Source: Symbiodinium natans (taxonomy: Eukaryota; Sar; Dinophyceae; Suessiales; Symbiodiniaceae). Taken from it: DNA of 64,000 nucleotides. Below the pieces are notes generated by a model. It saw only the letters and a program-made list of their open reading frames with translations. It did no database searches and had not been told where the DNA came from. The translations under genes and the position numbers were made by a program. The DNA lies in assembly GCA_905221605.1 (NCBI GenBank), contig CAJNDS010000513.1, forward strand, positions 338,682 to 402,681. Reading direction: 5' to 3'. Below, piece after piece: positions 63,856-64,000 of this stretch. Numbering within the stretch: position 1 is the stretch's first letter; each line of letters begins with the position of its first letter.

Positions 63856-64000
63856 TGTGTGCTTAAATATGCACAAAGCATCGGCGGTCACGAACGAAAA
63901 ATGAATGCTTTCCGGAAGCTTTCCGGTACCAGTGACAGGCCTCGTTTGAAGGCCTTTCAATGCCCATCTATATCGATTCTCGATGCGACAGTCTTCATTC

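Overview
The window looks like nuclear DNA of a dinoflagellate, most likely of the Symbiodiniaceae type. Signs seen directly are: coding exons of 50-250 bases separated by short introns; every well-supported exon on the minus strand (a unidirectional gene block of about 63 kb); many introns whose 5' end reads GC or GA rather than GT, several supported by reading-phase agreement; plant/dinoflagellate-type telomere motifs (TTTAGGG/CCCTAAA) inside the sequence; many homopolymer and microsatellite tracts; and a Calx-beta plus degenerate ABC-transporter protein type that I associate with these genomes from general knowledge. There are no operons, ribosome-binding sites or CRISPR arrays. Most long open frames are chance frames or microsatellite translations; real coding is in short minus-strand exons, many with no ATG.

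Reading in the direction of transcription (high to low coordinates): (A) about 63.7-53.8 kb, a modular membrane protein gene: end of one nucleotide-binding domain (NBD), a linker, a Calx-beta domain, an ABC transmembrane domain, and a second NBD, with further exons beyond. Five consecutive exons of the second module join in phase. (B) about 53.3-49.65 kb, a tetratricopeptide-repeat (TPR) gene. (C) 49.24-about 38.5 kb, a gene opening with a clear signal peptide, followed by many small coiled-coil exons. (D) about 38.4-29.25 kb, another string of short, largely coiled-coil exons ending in a long Ser/Pro-rich exon; C and D could be one gene. (Island) 26.5-29.0 kb, gene-free, made of telomere-like arrays, a 68-base tandem triplicate and an AT-rich block with three copies of a hairpin-bearing repeat. 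(E) about 26.0-18.3 kb, unassigned exons and then a beta-propeller gene built of LVIVD-type repeats, about one per exon or exon pair. (F) about 17.8-9.83 kb, a large unidentified protein ending in a membrane segment and basic tail. (G) about 9.3-0.42 kb, another unidentified multi-exon gene whose last exon carries a C9 homopolymer frameshift and whose last intron is a 0.7 kb minisatellite.

No gene can be given a firm symbol. Family-level calls are secure only for A (ABC/Calx-beta), B (TPR) and E (LVIVD repeats); the others rest on open frame, splice signals and protein-like composition. Exon edges are read by eye and may be off by several bases where no splice phase check was possible. The boundaries of genes C, D, F and G are inferred.
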